DNA of 64,000 nucleotides, from assembly GCF_000332645.1 (NCBI RefSeq), contig NZ_AMXN01000003.1, forward strand, positions 310,001 to 374,000, given 5' to 3'. The stretch is from Bacillus inaquosorum KCTC 13429. GTDB lineage: Bacteria; Bacillota; Bacilli; Bacillales; Bacillaceae. Under the pieces are notes generated by a model that had not been told where the DNA came from, did not search any database, and saw only the letters and a list, made by a program, of their open reading frames with translations. Positions 19,428 to 28,486 of the stretch are shown here, one piece after another. Position numbers and translations under genes: made by a program. The first letter of the stretch is position 1; every line of letters starts with the position of its first letter.

Positions 19428-19790
19428 TTAACTTAATGTTTTGTTGATTGCTTCAAGCACACGGTCTGCCTGGAAAGGTTTTACGATAAAATCCTTAGCG
19501 CCGGCCTGAATGGCATCGATAACCATTGATTGCTGTCCCATAGCAGAACACATAATGATTCTTGCCTGTGCATCAATTTGTTTAATTTCTTTTAATGCTG
19601 AAATCCCATCCATTTCTGGCATCGTGATATCCATAGTAACAAGATCAGGAGAATGCTCTTTATACTTTTCTACTGCTTGTGCTCCATTTTCAGCTTCCGC
19701 TACTACTTCAAAACCGTTTTTCACCAAAATATCTTTAATCATCATTCGCATAAATGCTGCGTCATCTACAATTAAAATTCTGTGTGCCAT
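19428..19790 (-). CDS. cheY: Chemotaxis response regulator CheY
   Basis: Single receiver domain that, phosphorylated by CheA, binds the switch and in B. subtilis promotes counter-clockwise rotation (running). The 120 residues have Asp9, Asp10, the phosphoacceptor Asp54 in VTMDITMPEMDG, and Lys in IVKPF near 104. GGAGAG lies before the ATG at 19790; an upstream in-frame start would add two residues. It lies between fliY and fliO, so the signal protein and its phosphatase-target are made together. Confidence 0.97.
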   Translation of the reverse strand: MAHRILIVDDAAFMRMMIKDILVKNGFEVVAEAENGAQAVEKYKEHSPDLVTMDITMPEMDGISALKEIKQIDAQARIIMCSAMGQQSMVIDAIQAGAKDFIVKPFQADRVLEAINKTLS

Positions 19791-19815
19791 AATCAATCTC
19801 TCTCCTTGTGTTTCG

Positions 19816-20949
19816 TTATTTTAAATTATTAATGCGCTCTGCCTGGCTTAAAATGTCAGTGACTCTTACACCGAAGTTTTCTTCAATCACAACGACCTCG
19901 CCTTTGGCAACAATACGCTGATTAACTAAAATATCTACCGGCTCACCGGCTAATTTATCAAGCTCAATAATACTTCCGGCAGAAAGCTCCAAAATCTCTT
20001 TTACGCTTCTTTTCGTTCTGCCAAGCTCAACAGTAATCGAAAGCGGGATATCCAAAAGCATATCCAGGTTGTTTATAGGGGCTTGCGAAGCCTCATTTGG
20101 GTCAAACGCGGAAAATTCCACCGGTGAAACCTGAACTGGCGCTGTTTTTTTCGGCGTTCCCTGCCTTTTTGGCGGCTGTTGCTGCTGCGGTTCAATACGC
20201 GGCTCTGGTGCCACAGGCTCTTTCGGCTGCTCATATGTAACATCAGGCTGCGGCGTTGTTTCTCCCTCTGCATTTCCTGTGTTCATAAGGCTTGAAATTA
20301 AATCTTTCGCAAATGTCAGTGGGTAAAGCTGCATAATGCTGGAGTCTATTAATTCTCCCACCTTTAAGTTGAAAGAAACTTTCACCAGCATTTCATCATC
20401 AGGAATACGGTCTGTTCCCTTTTCTTCAGTGACATCGAGCAATTCAACCCGAGGCGGTGAAATATCAATTTTTTTACTGAATACAGTAGACATTGATGTG
20501 GCTGCCGATCCCATCATTTGGTTCATTGCTTCTTGAACCGCACTTAAATGGATTTCACCGAGTGAAGGGTCCGCACCTTTCCCATCTCCCCCGATCATTA
20601 AGTCAGCAATGATCGCCGCGTCATTTTGTTCCACGACCAACAGGTTGCTGCCGCTGAAGCCCTCCGTATAATTTACTTCAATCGCTACATACGGTTCAGG
20701 AAACGCATCGCTGATTTTACTTTTAGGTATGACAGTTACGCTCGGAGTCGTAATATCGACTTTTTGGTTTAAAAGCGTTGACAGCGCTGTTGCAGAACTG
20801 CCGAATGAAATATTTCCGATTTCACCGATCGCATCACGCTCCATTTCCGATAAGTCAAGTACTTCCGGAACCTCTGGCTCATCCGGCGTGCTGCCAGTGC
20901 CGTTAAGAAGCGCGTCAATCTCATCTTGAGATAATCTATTATTCTCCAT
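19816..20949 (-). CDS. fliY: Flagellar switch protein and CheY-P phosphatase FliY
   Basis: C-ring component that fuses CheC-like phosphatase domains to a FliN domain. The 377 residues begin with the CheY-P-binding LSQDEIDALL motif (shared with FliM). Two CheC-type helices follow, with EIGNISFGSSATALS near 44-58 and AVQEAMNQMMGSAAT near 135-149. A Pro/Gln linker (about 235-290) leads to the FliN/SpoA domain with VELGRTKRSVKEILELSAGS. The ATG at 20949 has AGAGG at 8 bases. It overlaps fliM by 11 bases. Confidence 0.96.
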   Translation of the reverse strand: MENNRLSQDEIDALLNGTGSTPDEPEVPEVLDLSEMERDAIGEIGNISFGSSATALSTLLNQKVDITTPSVTVIPKSKISDAFPEPYVAIEVNYTEGFSGSNLLVVEQNDAAIIADLMIGGDGKGADPSLGEIHLSAVQEAMNQMMGSAATSMSTVFSKKIDISPPRVELLDVTEEKGTDRIPDDEMLVKVSFNLKVGELIDSSIMQLYPLTFAKDLISSLMNTGNAEGETTPQPDVTYEQPKEPVAPEPRIEPQQQQPPKRQGTPKKTAPVQVSPVEFSAFDPNEASQAPINNLDMLLDIPLSITVELGRTKRSVKEILELSAGSIIELDKLAGEPVDILVNQRIVAKGEVVVIEENFGVRVTDILSQAERINNLK

Positions 20950-21937
20950 CTTGTTCACCTCTTATGTCGTGATCTAAAATTTGCACTGCCTGTTTTCGAT
21001 TCACCCGGCCGGCTTGTCCTAAAAATTTCGGCTTATCTCCGACCAATACAGTAAGAGGATCCGTGACTGATTTGTCCAAAGTTATGCAGTCTCCGACTTC
21101 TAAACTTAAAAACTCTTCTATTGTCAGTTCAGATGTGCCGAGCTCGGCCACGACAGGTATTTGTGCTGTCATGATACGTTTTTCAAGCGATTTTGTTTCC
21201 TCAGGCTTCGGCTCATTTCTATCTGATTGCATCCAATAGTGGACTGAAAGTTTCGGTATGAGCGGCTCGAGGACGATATGCGGGATACAGAGATTTATGA
21301 CACCGCTGATTTCACCGATTTGAGTATTGAGTGAAATTACCACGACTGTTTCATTAGGAGATACCATCTGAACGAATTGCGGATTTACTTCAAACTCAGT
21401 CATTTCCGGTTCAATATCAGCAATTGACTGCCAAGCTTCTTTATAATTTCCCAGTGCATTTTCAAATAAATTAGAAATGATTTTTGTTTCAATTTCTGTC
21501 AAGCTATCAACCTTATTATGGCTGATTCCAATACCTCCCATTACCCGATCCATCATCGTATAAGCAATCGTCGGGTTAACCTCCATCATAATCCTGCCTT
21601 CCATCGGATGGACATCAAACAGATTCAGGATCGTCATGTTCGGTATAGATCTGATAAATTCCTCATACGGGACTTGGTCAACAGAACTGACAGATATGTG
21701 AATATAGGTTCTGAGCTGAGCAGAAAAGTGAGTAGTAAGAAGTCTTGCAAAATTGTCATGAATTCTCGTTAAACTGCGGATCTGATCCTTAGAAAACCGC
21801 AGCGCACGTTTGAAATCATAAACCTTCACTTTCTTCTCTTTTTCTTCTTTTTTCAGCTCTTCAGCGTCCATTTCACCAGTTGATATTGCAGAAAGCAGTG
21901 CATCTATTTCATTTTGGGAGAGAACTTCTCCTGACAT
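20939..21937 (-). CDS. fliM: Flagellar motor switch protein FliM
   Basis: C-ring protein that binds CheY-P and FliG and sets rotation direction. The 332 residues start with the CheY-binding peptide LSQNEIDALLSAI. The CheC-like middle domain includes YAYTMMDRVMGG-type IAYTMMDRVMGGIG (about 125-138). The SpoA domain is at the C-terminus (VVAELGTSELTIEEFLSLEVG, about 260-280). The start at 21937 has GGAGGTGAGGAAA before it. Confidence 0.97.
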   Translation of the reverse strand: MSGEVLSQNEIDALLSAISTGEMDAEELKKEEKEKKVKVYDFKRALRFSKDQIRSLTRIHDNFARLLTTHFSAQLRTYIHISVSSVDQVPYEEFIRSIPNMTILNLFDVHPMEGRIMMEVNPTIAYTMMDRVMGGIGISHNKVDSLTEIETKIISNLFENALGNYKEAWQSIADIEPEMTEFEVNPQFVQMVSPNETVVVISLNTQIGEISGVINLCIPHIVLEPLIPKLSVHYWMQSDRNEPKPEETKSLEKRIMTAQIPVVAELGTSELTIEEFLSLEVGDCITLDKSVTDPLTVLVGDKPKFLGQAGRVNRKQAVQILDHDIRGEQDGE

Positions 21938-21970
21938 TTTCCTCACCTCCGTATTCTGTCAAATTATGCT

Positions 21971-22393
21971 TTATTGCAGATTAAAGGAGGTAATATACAC
22001 TTTTTCTACTTTTCCTTTTTGGAGGTAGCTATTTATTTTATCTTTTAGTTCCTTCTTAAAGGTTTCTTTTCCCTTGTCTCCCTCAATCTCATTAGCATTC
22101 GTATCAGCCAGCAGTGATATTACAGCGTCCTTCACTTGAAAATCACGTTTTTCAAGTTCTTCTTTTGATTTATCAGAGTCAGTTTCAAGTTTAATAGCAA
22201 GCCGGATAATGTTATCAGACTTTAAATTTGTTGTGATCTCTTCTACATCAACAGAAGATGCAACGATTTCATCAATACTTTTTTTCGCTTCACTTTTTTC
22301 GGACTTTCCGCCTAAAACAAAATAAGCCGCCGCCCCGAGAGCACCAATTATGATAAGAATAATTAGTAAAATGATCATTAATTTTTTCTTCAT
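21971..22393 (-). CDS. fliL: Flagellar basal body-associated protein FliL
   Basis: Inner-membrane protein next to the stator, thought to help stator function. The 140 residues have one N-terminal transmembrane helix (about 5-27, ending AAYFVLGG). A Lys/Glu-rich extracellular linker and the FliL domain follow, with [20 protein letters not shown] and a conserved [10 protein letters not shown] end. It overlaps swrD by four bases (ATGA). Confidence 0.95.
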   Translation of the reverse strand: MKKKLMIILLIILIIIGALGAAAYFVLGGKSEKSEAKKSIDEIVASSVDVEEITTNLKSDNIIRLAIKLETDSDKSKEELEKRDFQVKDAVISLLADTNANEIEGDKGKETFKKELKDKINSYLQKGKVEKVYITSFNLQ

Positions 22394-22605
22394 TCCGGTT
22401 CCTCTATTCCTTGATCCATTGAAAATATTTGTATTTTTCGGTAGAAAGATGCGATCTTTTCCAGAACAGCTTCTTCATCTTCTTTTACTACAAACTTCTT
22501 ACCATTTGACAGAGTGATTGTAGTATCCGGAAAGCATTCAATCTGTTCAATAAACAGCGCATTCAGTGTAAAGGGCTGCCCATTCAAACGGGTTACTTTA
22601 ATCAT
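22390..22605 (-). CDS. swrD: Swarming motility protein SwrD (FlbD family, YlzI)
   Basis: A 71-residue FlbD-family protein. In B. subtilis SwrD increases flagellar motor torque and is needed for swarming. The start [20 protein letters not shown] and the [15 protein letters not shown] hairpin are typical of the family. It lies between flgE and fliL, close to genes for stator-associated proteins. Confidence 0.92.
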   Translation of the reverse strand: MIKVTRLNGQPFTLNALFIEQIECFPDTTITLSNGKKFVVKEDEEAVLEKIASFYRKIQIFSMDQGIEEPE

Positions 22606-22644
22606 AAAACAGCGGAGAAGCGATTACTCGCCTCCCCTCCCTCC

Positions 22645-23439
22645 TTAACGTTTAAGGTTAACCAGTTCTTGAAGGATTTCATCAGATGTTGTAATAATTT
22701 TCGAGTTTGATTGGAATCCGCGCTGGGCAACGATCATTTCAGTAAATTCGTCAGTTAAATCAACGTTAGACATTTCGAGAAAACCTGATTTAAGGGAACC
22801 TGTACCGCCATCACCAGGCTGGTTGGCTGCACTGGCAGTCCCAGAGTTTAAAGACTCACGGTATAAGTTGCTTCCGATTTTATCCAGACCGTCACTGTTT
22901 GCAAAAGTAACAATCCCGATTTGTCCGCCGTCTTGTGTTTGACCGCCCGCATCAACAATTGACACCTTTCCATCAGAACCAATGCTGAAGCTTTGTGCAT
23001 CAAGAGGGATTTGAATTGTTCCACCAGTCATATTTAACACATGATAGCCATCACCGGTAACCAGTGTTCCGGTATTATCTAAATAGAAGTTTCCTGCTCT
23101 TGTATAAGCTGTTCCGTCGCCTGTATCAATTCTAAAGTAACCATCGCCGTCAATCGCTAAATCAAGTGTTCGCCCTGTGCTTTGTGTTGCGCTTGTTGAA
23201 TGAATTGTATCAATTGTGCCAGAAGATGAACCTAAACCGATCTGCTTAGAGTTCGTACCGCCGATAGTTGCACCAGCCGCAGAACCGCCGGCAATTGTTT
23301 GGCTTACCATATCTTTAAAGGTAACACGGCTCTTTTTGAATCCTACTGTATTCACGTTGGCAATGTTGTTGCCGATAACGTCAAGCTTTGTTTGAAAGTT
23401 TTTCATACCGCTGATTCCAGAATAAAGTGAACGTAACAT
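22645..23439 (-). CDS. flgE: Flagellar hook protein FlgE (short form)
   Basis: Builds the universal-joint hook. The 264-residue protein starts MLRSLYSGISGMKNFQTKLD with the N-terminal rod/hook signature, has the ANVNTVGFKKSR motif (about 29-40), and ends with MIVAQRGFQSNSKIITTSDE and LVNLKR. It is shorter than enterobacterial FlgE and looks like the FlgE/FlgG class, so some older annotations call it flgG. The ATG at 23439 has a GGGGG Shine-Dalgarno; the open frame upstream to 23496 overlaps flgD and is not needed. Confidence 0.95.
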   Translation of the reverse strand: MLRSLYSGISGMKNFQTKLDVIGNNIANVNTVGFKKSRVTFKDMVSQTIAGGSAAGATIGGTNSKQIGLGSSSGTIDTIHSTSATQSTGRTLDLAIDGDGYFRIDTGDGTAYTRAGNFYLDNTGTLVTGDGYHVLNMTGGTIQIPLDAQSFSIGSDGKVSIVDAGGQTQDGGQIGIVTFANSDGLDKIGSNLYRESLNSGTASAANQPGDGGTGSLKSGFLEMSNVDLTDEFTEMIVAQRGFQSNSKIITTSDEILQELVNLKR

Positions 23440-23459
23440 AATAAATTCCCCCAGATTTT

Positions 23460-23882
23460 TTATTTCGAAGACTGTGCTACAGACATTACATTCCACGGAT
23501 TGATCTCGGTCCCATCATCAAGAATGAGATAATAGTTTCCTTGAGAATGTTTAACAGAGCTTACTGTGCCAGTTTTATCTGTTGTACTTTGACCATCAGT
23601 CCAAGATACTTCTTTTCCCAACCAATCAACATACGAAGTAAACGGATCTTGATTTTCAACAAATTGAGTCATGGTCTTATTCATGTTCATCATTTGCTCC
23701 AAGCTTGAAAAAGTCGCCATCTGGCTGATAAATTCTTTGTCATCAACCGGGTTGAGCGGATCTTGATTTTGGACTTGAGTCATTAATATCTTTAAGAACT
23801 CATCTTTCCCCAAGCTGCTATTGCTAGTCGTCACAGTGCTTGTTTTTTCAGGCAGTTTATATTCTGAACTTATAGAAGTCAT
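23460..23882 (-). CDS. flgD: Hook cap scaffolding protein FlgD (YlxG)
   Basis: Cap protein required for hook polymerisation. The 140 residues contain the family core LGKDEFLKILMTQVQNQDPL (about 24-43) and NPVDDKEFISQMATFSSLEQM (about 44-64). A short domain for hook contact follows. It is shorter than proteobacterial FlgD, which carries extra C-terminal Ig-like domains; this short form is normal in Bacillus. It overlaps fliK by four bases and precedes flgE. Confidence 0.94.
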   Translation of the reverse strand: MTSISSEYKLPEKTSTVTTSNSSLGKDEFLKILMTQVQNQDPLNPVDDKEFISQMATFSSLEQMMNMNKTMTQFVENQDPFTSYVDWLGKEVSWTDGQSTTDKTGTVSSVKHSQGNYYLILDDGTEINPWNVMSVAQSSK

Positions 23883-25336
23883 TCTTCTTCCTCCATTTCA
23901 ACCATCGACACTTCATCGAGCAGATCGCCGAAATCATTTGATTGCTTTTTCTGTCTTTGCTGTCTCTGCCCCTCTTGCTGCTGTTTCTGTTCATCAGCAA
24001 GCTGACCGTATATCGGCTGATCTCCGGTTTGGACCGGGAGAGTAAAACGGTCAACTTGAACGGCCATATTCGGCAATGATTGCTTCAGCTGAGGAAGATG
24101 CTGTTCAAGCAGTTCCTTTGCTGATTGGCTCGATGCAATGATTTTACTCTGAAAGATCCCATTTTCATTTGTCAGCTTGATTGTGACAAATCCTAAATGT
24201 TCAGGGTTCAGCCGAATGGTGAAACTTCCCGTCGATCTGCCGAAAGGCGTATATTTCATCTGCTTCCATGCATTGATCACTTGATCAGCCACCGTTTTTG
24301 TTTCAGCAGTCGGTAAATCAGTTGAGAGCTGCTGCAGATCCAGTGTTTGAACTCCAGTGTTCCGGTATCCTGAAAACAGCATTTGGAGTCCTGATTTACT
24401 ATCTACAGGCTGAATACTTCCAGAAGCATCCGGTCCACTTTTGCTGGATGAACTCTGTGAGAGCGGTGAGAGGGCACGCTTTCCAAAGTCTTGCGATGAT
24501 TCGGATGATTTCGATAACAGGAAAGCTTTCAGCTGACTTTCAGCTAAATTCCATTCTTTGGTCCCTTTTTGAGGAAGCATAGACATTTGTTCCATTAAGC
24601 TTTGAAAGCTTTTCAGCTCTGACGCTGTCATCGAATAAAGTTTTGAACTAGACTCATCTTTAGTGAATATTTGCTGTTTAAGATCCTGAATGAGCTGTTG
24701 AGATACGCCCTTTTTTTCTAATGCAGAAAGAAATTGATCACCATTCTGGTAAATGACATGAGCTTCATTTCCCTTCCCGCGGTCAGCTAGCTTATTCCCT
24801 TCTAGCAGCTGACTAATGAACATCTGGATAAGGATAAGTTCTTTATCATCCTCAGATCCTTCATTCTCCTGATTTGATTGCTCTGTATCAGACTTCAGTT
24901 CTCCATTAATGTCAGCAGCAGAATCATTGGTTGCCAAAGCCGTTTTACTTTCTGAAATGATTTTGTCTGCTTCTACGAGTAATTGATCTGTCCCGCCGGA
25001 CACTTTTGATTCAACTGCTTGCAACAGATTCTGCAGCATTCGCTGAGCAGTTTCATCCAACTGCTCCCCTGTTAGTTTGTTTAATGTTTGCAGAAGTTCC
25101 GCTTTTTGTTTGTCTTGATCTTCAGGACTTGCATTTAGCCAATCACTGATCTTTTTAAGCGCATCTGCCAAAAGATGACCGGAAGTAGGAGTTCCACTTC
25201 CTTGTTCTGAGATTTCCTTCAATCCGGCCTCAGACATCAGCCAGTTTTGAAAAACTCCCTGGTTACTTTTCATGGTTTTAGCAGCAGTACCCGCTGTGGT
25301 TTGCAGCAAAGGTCCCGCCAATTCAAGCAGCTTCAC
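23879..25336 (-). CDS. fliK: Flagellar hook-length control protein FliK
   Basis: Secreted ruler that measures hook length and triggers the FlhB specificity switch. The 485-residue protein has a Gln/Ser/Lys-rich variable N-terminal two thirds. The conserved C-terminal hook-length domain is near 385-455, with FTIRLNPEHLGFVTIKL and LLEQHLPQLKQSLPNMAVQV. The tail is very rich in Gln, Lys and Glu. GTG at 25336 is preferred because GGGGG lies eight bases away; a TTG two codons earlier is too close. Confidence 0.94.
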   Translation of the reverse strand: MKLLELAGPLLQTTAGTAAKTMKSNQGVFQNWLMSEAGLKEISEQGSGTPTSGHLLADALKKISDWLNASPEDQDKQKAELLQTLNKLTGEQLDETAQRMLQNLLQAVESKVSGGTDQLLVEADKIISESKTALATNDSAADINGELKSDTEQSNQENEGSEDDKELILIQMFISQLLEGNKLADRGKGNEAHVIYQNGDQFLSALEKKGVSQQLIQDLKQQIFTKDESSSKLYSMTASELKSFQSLMEQMSMLPQKGTKEWNLAESQLKAFLLSKSSESSQDFGKRALSPLSQSSSSKSGPDASGSIQPVDSKSGLQMLFSGYRNTGVQTLDLQQLSTDLPTAETKTVADQVINAWKQMKYTPFGRSTGSFTIRLNPEHLGFVTIKLTNENGIFQSKIIASSQSAKELLEQHLPQLKQSLPNMAVQVDRFTLPVQTGDQPIYGQLADEQKQQQEGQRQQRQKKQSNDFGDLLDEVSMVEMEEEE

Positions 25337-25348
25337 CTTCAATTCCCC

Positions 25349-25963
25349 CTATTCTTGGCTGGCAGCAATTTTTTCTGTATAGGTTGCTGCTTGCTCAGGA
25401 GTCATTTTTGCCAAGATGTCAGCAAGCTGCTTTTTGCTTAGACCATTCAATATTTTCAGCGCTTCTTGCTCCTTTAATTGGGCAATAATTTTAGCAGCCT
25501 TTCCGCTGTCCATGCTTTTATATACACTGATCACTTTGTCATCCTTAGAAGAAGAATTCGAACCTGATGTTTCTTCAGGATTATCTTCTGATGACTTTTT
25601 TTGATCCTCCGCCGTCTTTTCAAGTGAACGGATCTTTTGATTGAGCCTGTCGATTTCAGATTTACTTGTTTCTAAATCTTTATTCAATATACTGATTTCA
25701 CTTTTTTGGTCCTTAATGGTCTTTTCCAGAGCTGCCGTATTACTGCTATCCTTATTTGATGCTGTGTCTTTTTTATTTTCGGTTTCAGGAACCAATTCTT
25801 TAAGAACCGGCGTTTTTGCCGCAGCTTCCTGTATCGGCTTTAAGACATTGACACCAGCAGCCCAAAGAACAATCCCCCCAGCGATTAGAAGAAACATCAA
25901 CGGAAGGATAATGATAAGCAAAACCGAACGGAACTTACCTGATTTTTTCTTTTTGCCGGACAT
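25349..25963 (-). CDS. ylxF: MotE-like flagellar operon protein YlxF
   Basis: The 204 residues have a basic N-terminus, one transmembrane helix (about 14-35), a long coiled coil (about 75-120), and a C-terminal domain. That domain reads KAAKIIAQLKEQEALKIL, then QLADILAKMTPEQAATYTEK, with the repeated helical pattern of the MgtE N-terminal domain, as in MotE proteins and related to the FliG fold. Its role in Bacillus motility is not well settled; family resemblance suggests a motor or stator accessory role. It sits between fliJ and fliK. Confidence 0.85.
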   Translation of the reverse strand: MSGKKKKSGKFRSVLLIIILPLMFLLIAGGIVLWAAGVNVLKPIQEAAAKTPVLKELVPETENKKDTASNKDSSNTAALEKTIKDQKSEISILNKDLETSKSEIDRLNQKIRSLEKTAEDQKKSSEDNPEETSGSNSSSKDDKVISVYKSMDSGKAAKIIAQLKEQEALKILNGLSKKQLADILAKMTPEQAATYTEKIAASQE

Positions 25964-25974
25964 TACATTCGCTC

Positions 25975-26418
25975 CTAATGGCCTTGAATCATAAACTGCT
26001 TGATCGAAATATCGTCCATTTCTTTCATCTCTGCAGCTTTGTCTTCAAGAGCAAACATTTTAAACTGTTTTTCACGCATTTTTTCAAACTTTTTTACTTC
26101 TATATTTTTCTCTGTCAAAATTTCTTGTTTTTGATTCATTTGATTTCTTTTCATAATGACAAGCTTTTGATAGTGATAGATCGTATTTTCAAGGTTTGAG
26201 ACAAATTGCTGGTAATGCCTCATTTCTTGTACACTCATGCCGCTTTTCAATTTCTTTTCCTTATTTTGTTCAAGCAATTCCTTTTTGCTCATATTCTCAT
26301 ATAATTTTTCAGCAACATTTTCAAATTCAGAAACTGATTGCTGATACTCGGATAAGGATTGATCTTTCTCATTTTCTTTTAGTTCCAGCAGCTTTTGGAA
26401 TCTAAATTGATAAGCCAC
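25975..26418 (-). CDS. fliJ: Flagellar export chaperone FliJ
   Basis: Coiled-coil stalk protein of the export ATPase, related to the gamma subunit of F-ATPase. The 147 residues are almost all helix-forming and rich in Lys, Glu, Gln and Met, starting MAYQFRFQKLLELKENEKDQ, with no cysteine and no membrane segment. It is placed directly after fliI (two-base gap), as usual. Confidence 0.93.
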   Translation of the reverse strand: MAYQFRFQKLLELKENEKDQSLSEYQQSVSEFENVAEKLYENMSKKELLEQNKEKKLKSGMSVQEMRHYQQFVSNLENTIYHYQKLVIMKRNQMNQKQEILTEKNIEVKKFEKMREKQFKMFALEDKAAEMKEMDDISIKQFMIQGH

Positions 26419-26420
26419 GT

Positions 26421-27737
26421 TTATTCCTCATTTCCTGTCAAACTAGTTAATGCAGCAATGCTTTCTTCCAATAATGCTGATTCGTCTGTTCCCTGTTTTA
26501 AAAATTGAATAAGCTGCGGATAAAATTGTATCGCTTCATCAATTTCTCTTGAGGATCCTCTTTTGTAAGCTCCGATATTAATGAGATCTTCCGAATTTTG
26601 ATATGTTGATAAAAGTTCACGGAATTTATTTGCTGCTTCCAGATGTTGTCTTGTCGATATGTTTGACATCACCCTGCTGATGCTTTTTAGTACATTAACT
26701 GCAGGAAACTGGCCTTTATTGGCAAGCGCCCTGTCCAACACAATATGTCCGTCTAAAATTCCGCGAACAGTGTCCGCAATCGGCTCATTCATGTCATCCC
26801 CGTCTACCAATACTGTATAAAACGCCGTAATGGTTCCGTGCTCATTTGCACCTGTTCGCTCTAATAAACGAGGTAAAATAGCGAACACAGAAGGTGTATA
26901 GCCTTTTGTCGTCGGAGGTTCTCCGGCAGCCAGTCCAATCTCACGCTGTGCCATTGCCACCCTTGTAACAGAATCCATCATAAACATGACATTTTTGCCT
27001 TTATCGCGGAAATACTCGGCAATTGCCGTCGCTGTATATGCCGCTTTCAATCTCATTAATGCTGGCTGATCTGAGGTGGCAACGACCACAATCGATCGTT
27101 TAAGCCCCTCTTCCCCAAGATCTTTTTCAATAAACTCCCGAACCTCTCGCCCGCGTTCTCCGACAAGTGCAATGACGTTTAAGTCAGCCTCTGTCTGCTT
27201 GGCGATCATCCCCATTAATGTACTTTTTCCGACACCGCTTCCTGCAAAAATGCCAATCCGCTGGCCTTTACCGACTGTCAGCAAGCTGTCAATTGATCTG
27301 ACTCCTACACCCATCTTTTCACGGATAGGCGGCCGTTTCATCGGGTTGGGCGGTGATTGCTCCGTCGATACAGGCGAGAGCCCTTTCGGCAGCAGTTTTC
27401 CGTCAAGCGGCTCGCCAAAAGCATCGATAACCTGTCCGATCAGTCCTGCTCCGACTTTAACCCGAAGAGATTCACCAGTGGCTTCTACAATACTGCCGGG
27501 CGCAATGCTTGCAGCCTCTAAATAAGGCATAAGCAAAATATTTTCTTCCTGGAAGCCGACAACCTCAGCTTTAATGACTTTACCAGATTGTCCTTTTGCA
27601 TAAATCAGGCACACGTCGCCAATTGAGCTTGCAGGCCCTTTTGATTCAATCATCAGGCCGATCACCCGCTTGACTTTTCCGTACCGTTTATACGAGTCCG
27701 TCATTTCTATACAATCTATCAGACTCTGTGTCTTCAT
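26421..27737 (-). CDS. fliI: Flagellum-specific export ATPase FliI
   Basis: F1-beta-like ATPase that energises substrate unfolding and delivery to the gate. The 438 residues have Walker A FAGSGVGKSTLMGMIAKQT (about 164-182), the conserved VALVGERGREVREF (about 190-203), and Walker B VMFMMDSVTR (about 248-257). RQIE- and LPRLLERTG-type motifs follow. It overlaps fliH by four bases; FliH is its inhibitor and partner. Confidence 0.97.
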   Translation of the reverse strand: MKTQSLIDCIEMTDSYKRYGKVKRVIGLMIESKGPASSIGDVCLIYAKGQSGKVIKAEVVGFQEENILLMPYLEAASIAPGSIVEATGESLRVKVGAGLIGQVIDAFGEPLDGKLLPKGLSPVSTEQSPPNPMKRPPIREKMGVGVRSIDSLLTVGKGQRIGIFAGSGVGKSTLMGMIAKQTEADLNVIALVGERGREVREFIEKDLGEEGLKRSIVVVATSDQPALMRLKAAYTATAIAEYFRDKGKNVMFMMDSVTRVAMAQREIGLAAGEPPTTKGYTPSVFAILPRLLERTGANEHGTITAFYTVLVDGDDMNEPIADTVRGILDGHIVLDRALANKGQFPAVNVLKSISRVMSNISTRQHLEAANKFRELLSTYQNSEDLINIGAYKRGSSREIDEAIQFYPQLIQFLKQGTDESALLEESIAALTSLTGNEE

Positions 27738-28486
27738 TCAGCTGCACCCGCTTCCAGCACTGTCAGAAGTTTATCTTTCAATTGTATTAGTTGTGTGTCA
27801 ACACTCGCATCCACTCTGCCAAAAGGAGTTTCTATATAACAAGATCCTTTTTGAGCTTTTTCATCAGCATATATGCCAAGCCGGCATTCTTTATAAAGAA
27901 GCTGCAGAATTTCATCTTTTTGCTGAAAGACTGTCTCATAGTAATATGGGTCTACATATATTGAGATATCGTCATATTCCTTTACTTCGTTTACAACCTG
28001 TTTCACTAGCAGGAGAAAAGCCTCTTTATCATCAGATTTTTGCTGCCATACTTTTTTAGCCAGTGCAACGGCAAGCTCAACGATTTCTTCAGAAGCGTCT
28101 TCAAGCTTGTCCTCAACAGCTTTTCTGGACATTTCAGTTATGCTGTTTGCTTGGTCGATCAGCTCGGAATACTGTTGAAGCGCCTCCGCTTTGCCTAATG
28201 CCACACCTTGTTCAAAACCCTCGGCTTTTGCTTCCTCAATAAGCTTTTGTTTTTCAGCTGCCCAATCATTTTTTTCCTGCTCAATTTGACGGCGAATAGT
28301 TTCTATATGGCTGTTGGCCTGCTCTGAAATCCGGTCAGCTTCCTCTTTCACTCGGGCGATAAGCGCTTCCGGATTCTCTTCAGCCTGCAAAAGGTGAGAA
28401 TGATCGATTCGCACCTCTTGTACAGAGAGTTTTCTTCTTTCCTTTTGTGGAGAAAAAGATGATTCTTGTTTAATGATATTAGACAA
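27734..28486 (-). CDS. fliH: Flagellar export ATPase regulator FliH
   Basis: Binds FliI and tethers it to the C-ring. The 250 residues have a long helical, Glu/Gln-rich N-terminal half with A/G-rich heptads (EAKAEGFEQGVALGKAEAL near 85-103). A conserved C-terminal domain includes EEIVELAVALAKKVW and SCYIETPFGRVDASVDTQL. Its TTG start at 28486 has GGAGGGG nine bases upstream, inside the end of fliG, so the genes overlap by eight bases. Confidence 0.93.
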   Translation of the reverse strand: MSNIIKQESSFSPQKERRKLSVQEVRIDHSHLLQAEENPEALIARVKEEADRISEQANSHIETIRRQIEQEKNDWAAEKQKLIEEAKAEGFEQGVALGKAEALQQYSELIDQANSITEMSRKAVEDKLEDASEEIVELAVALAKKVWQQKSDDKEAFLLLVKQVVNEVKEYDDISIYVDPYYYETVFQQKDEILQLLYKECRLGIYADEKAQKGSCYIETPFGRVDASVDTQLIQLKDKLLTVLEAGAAE

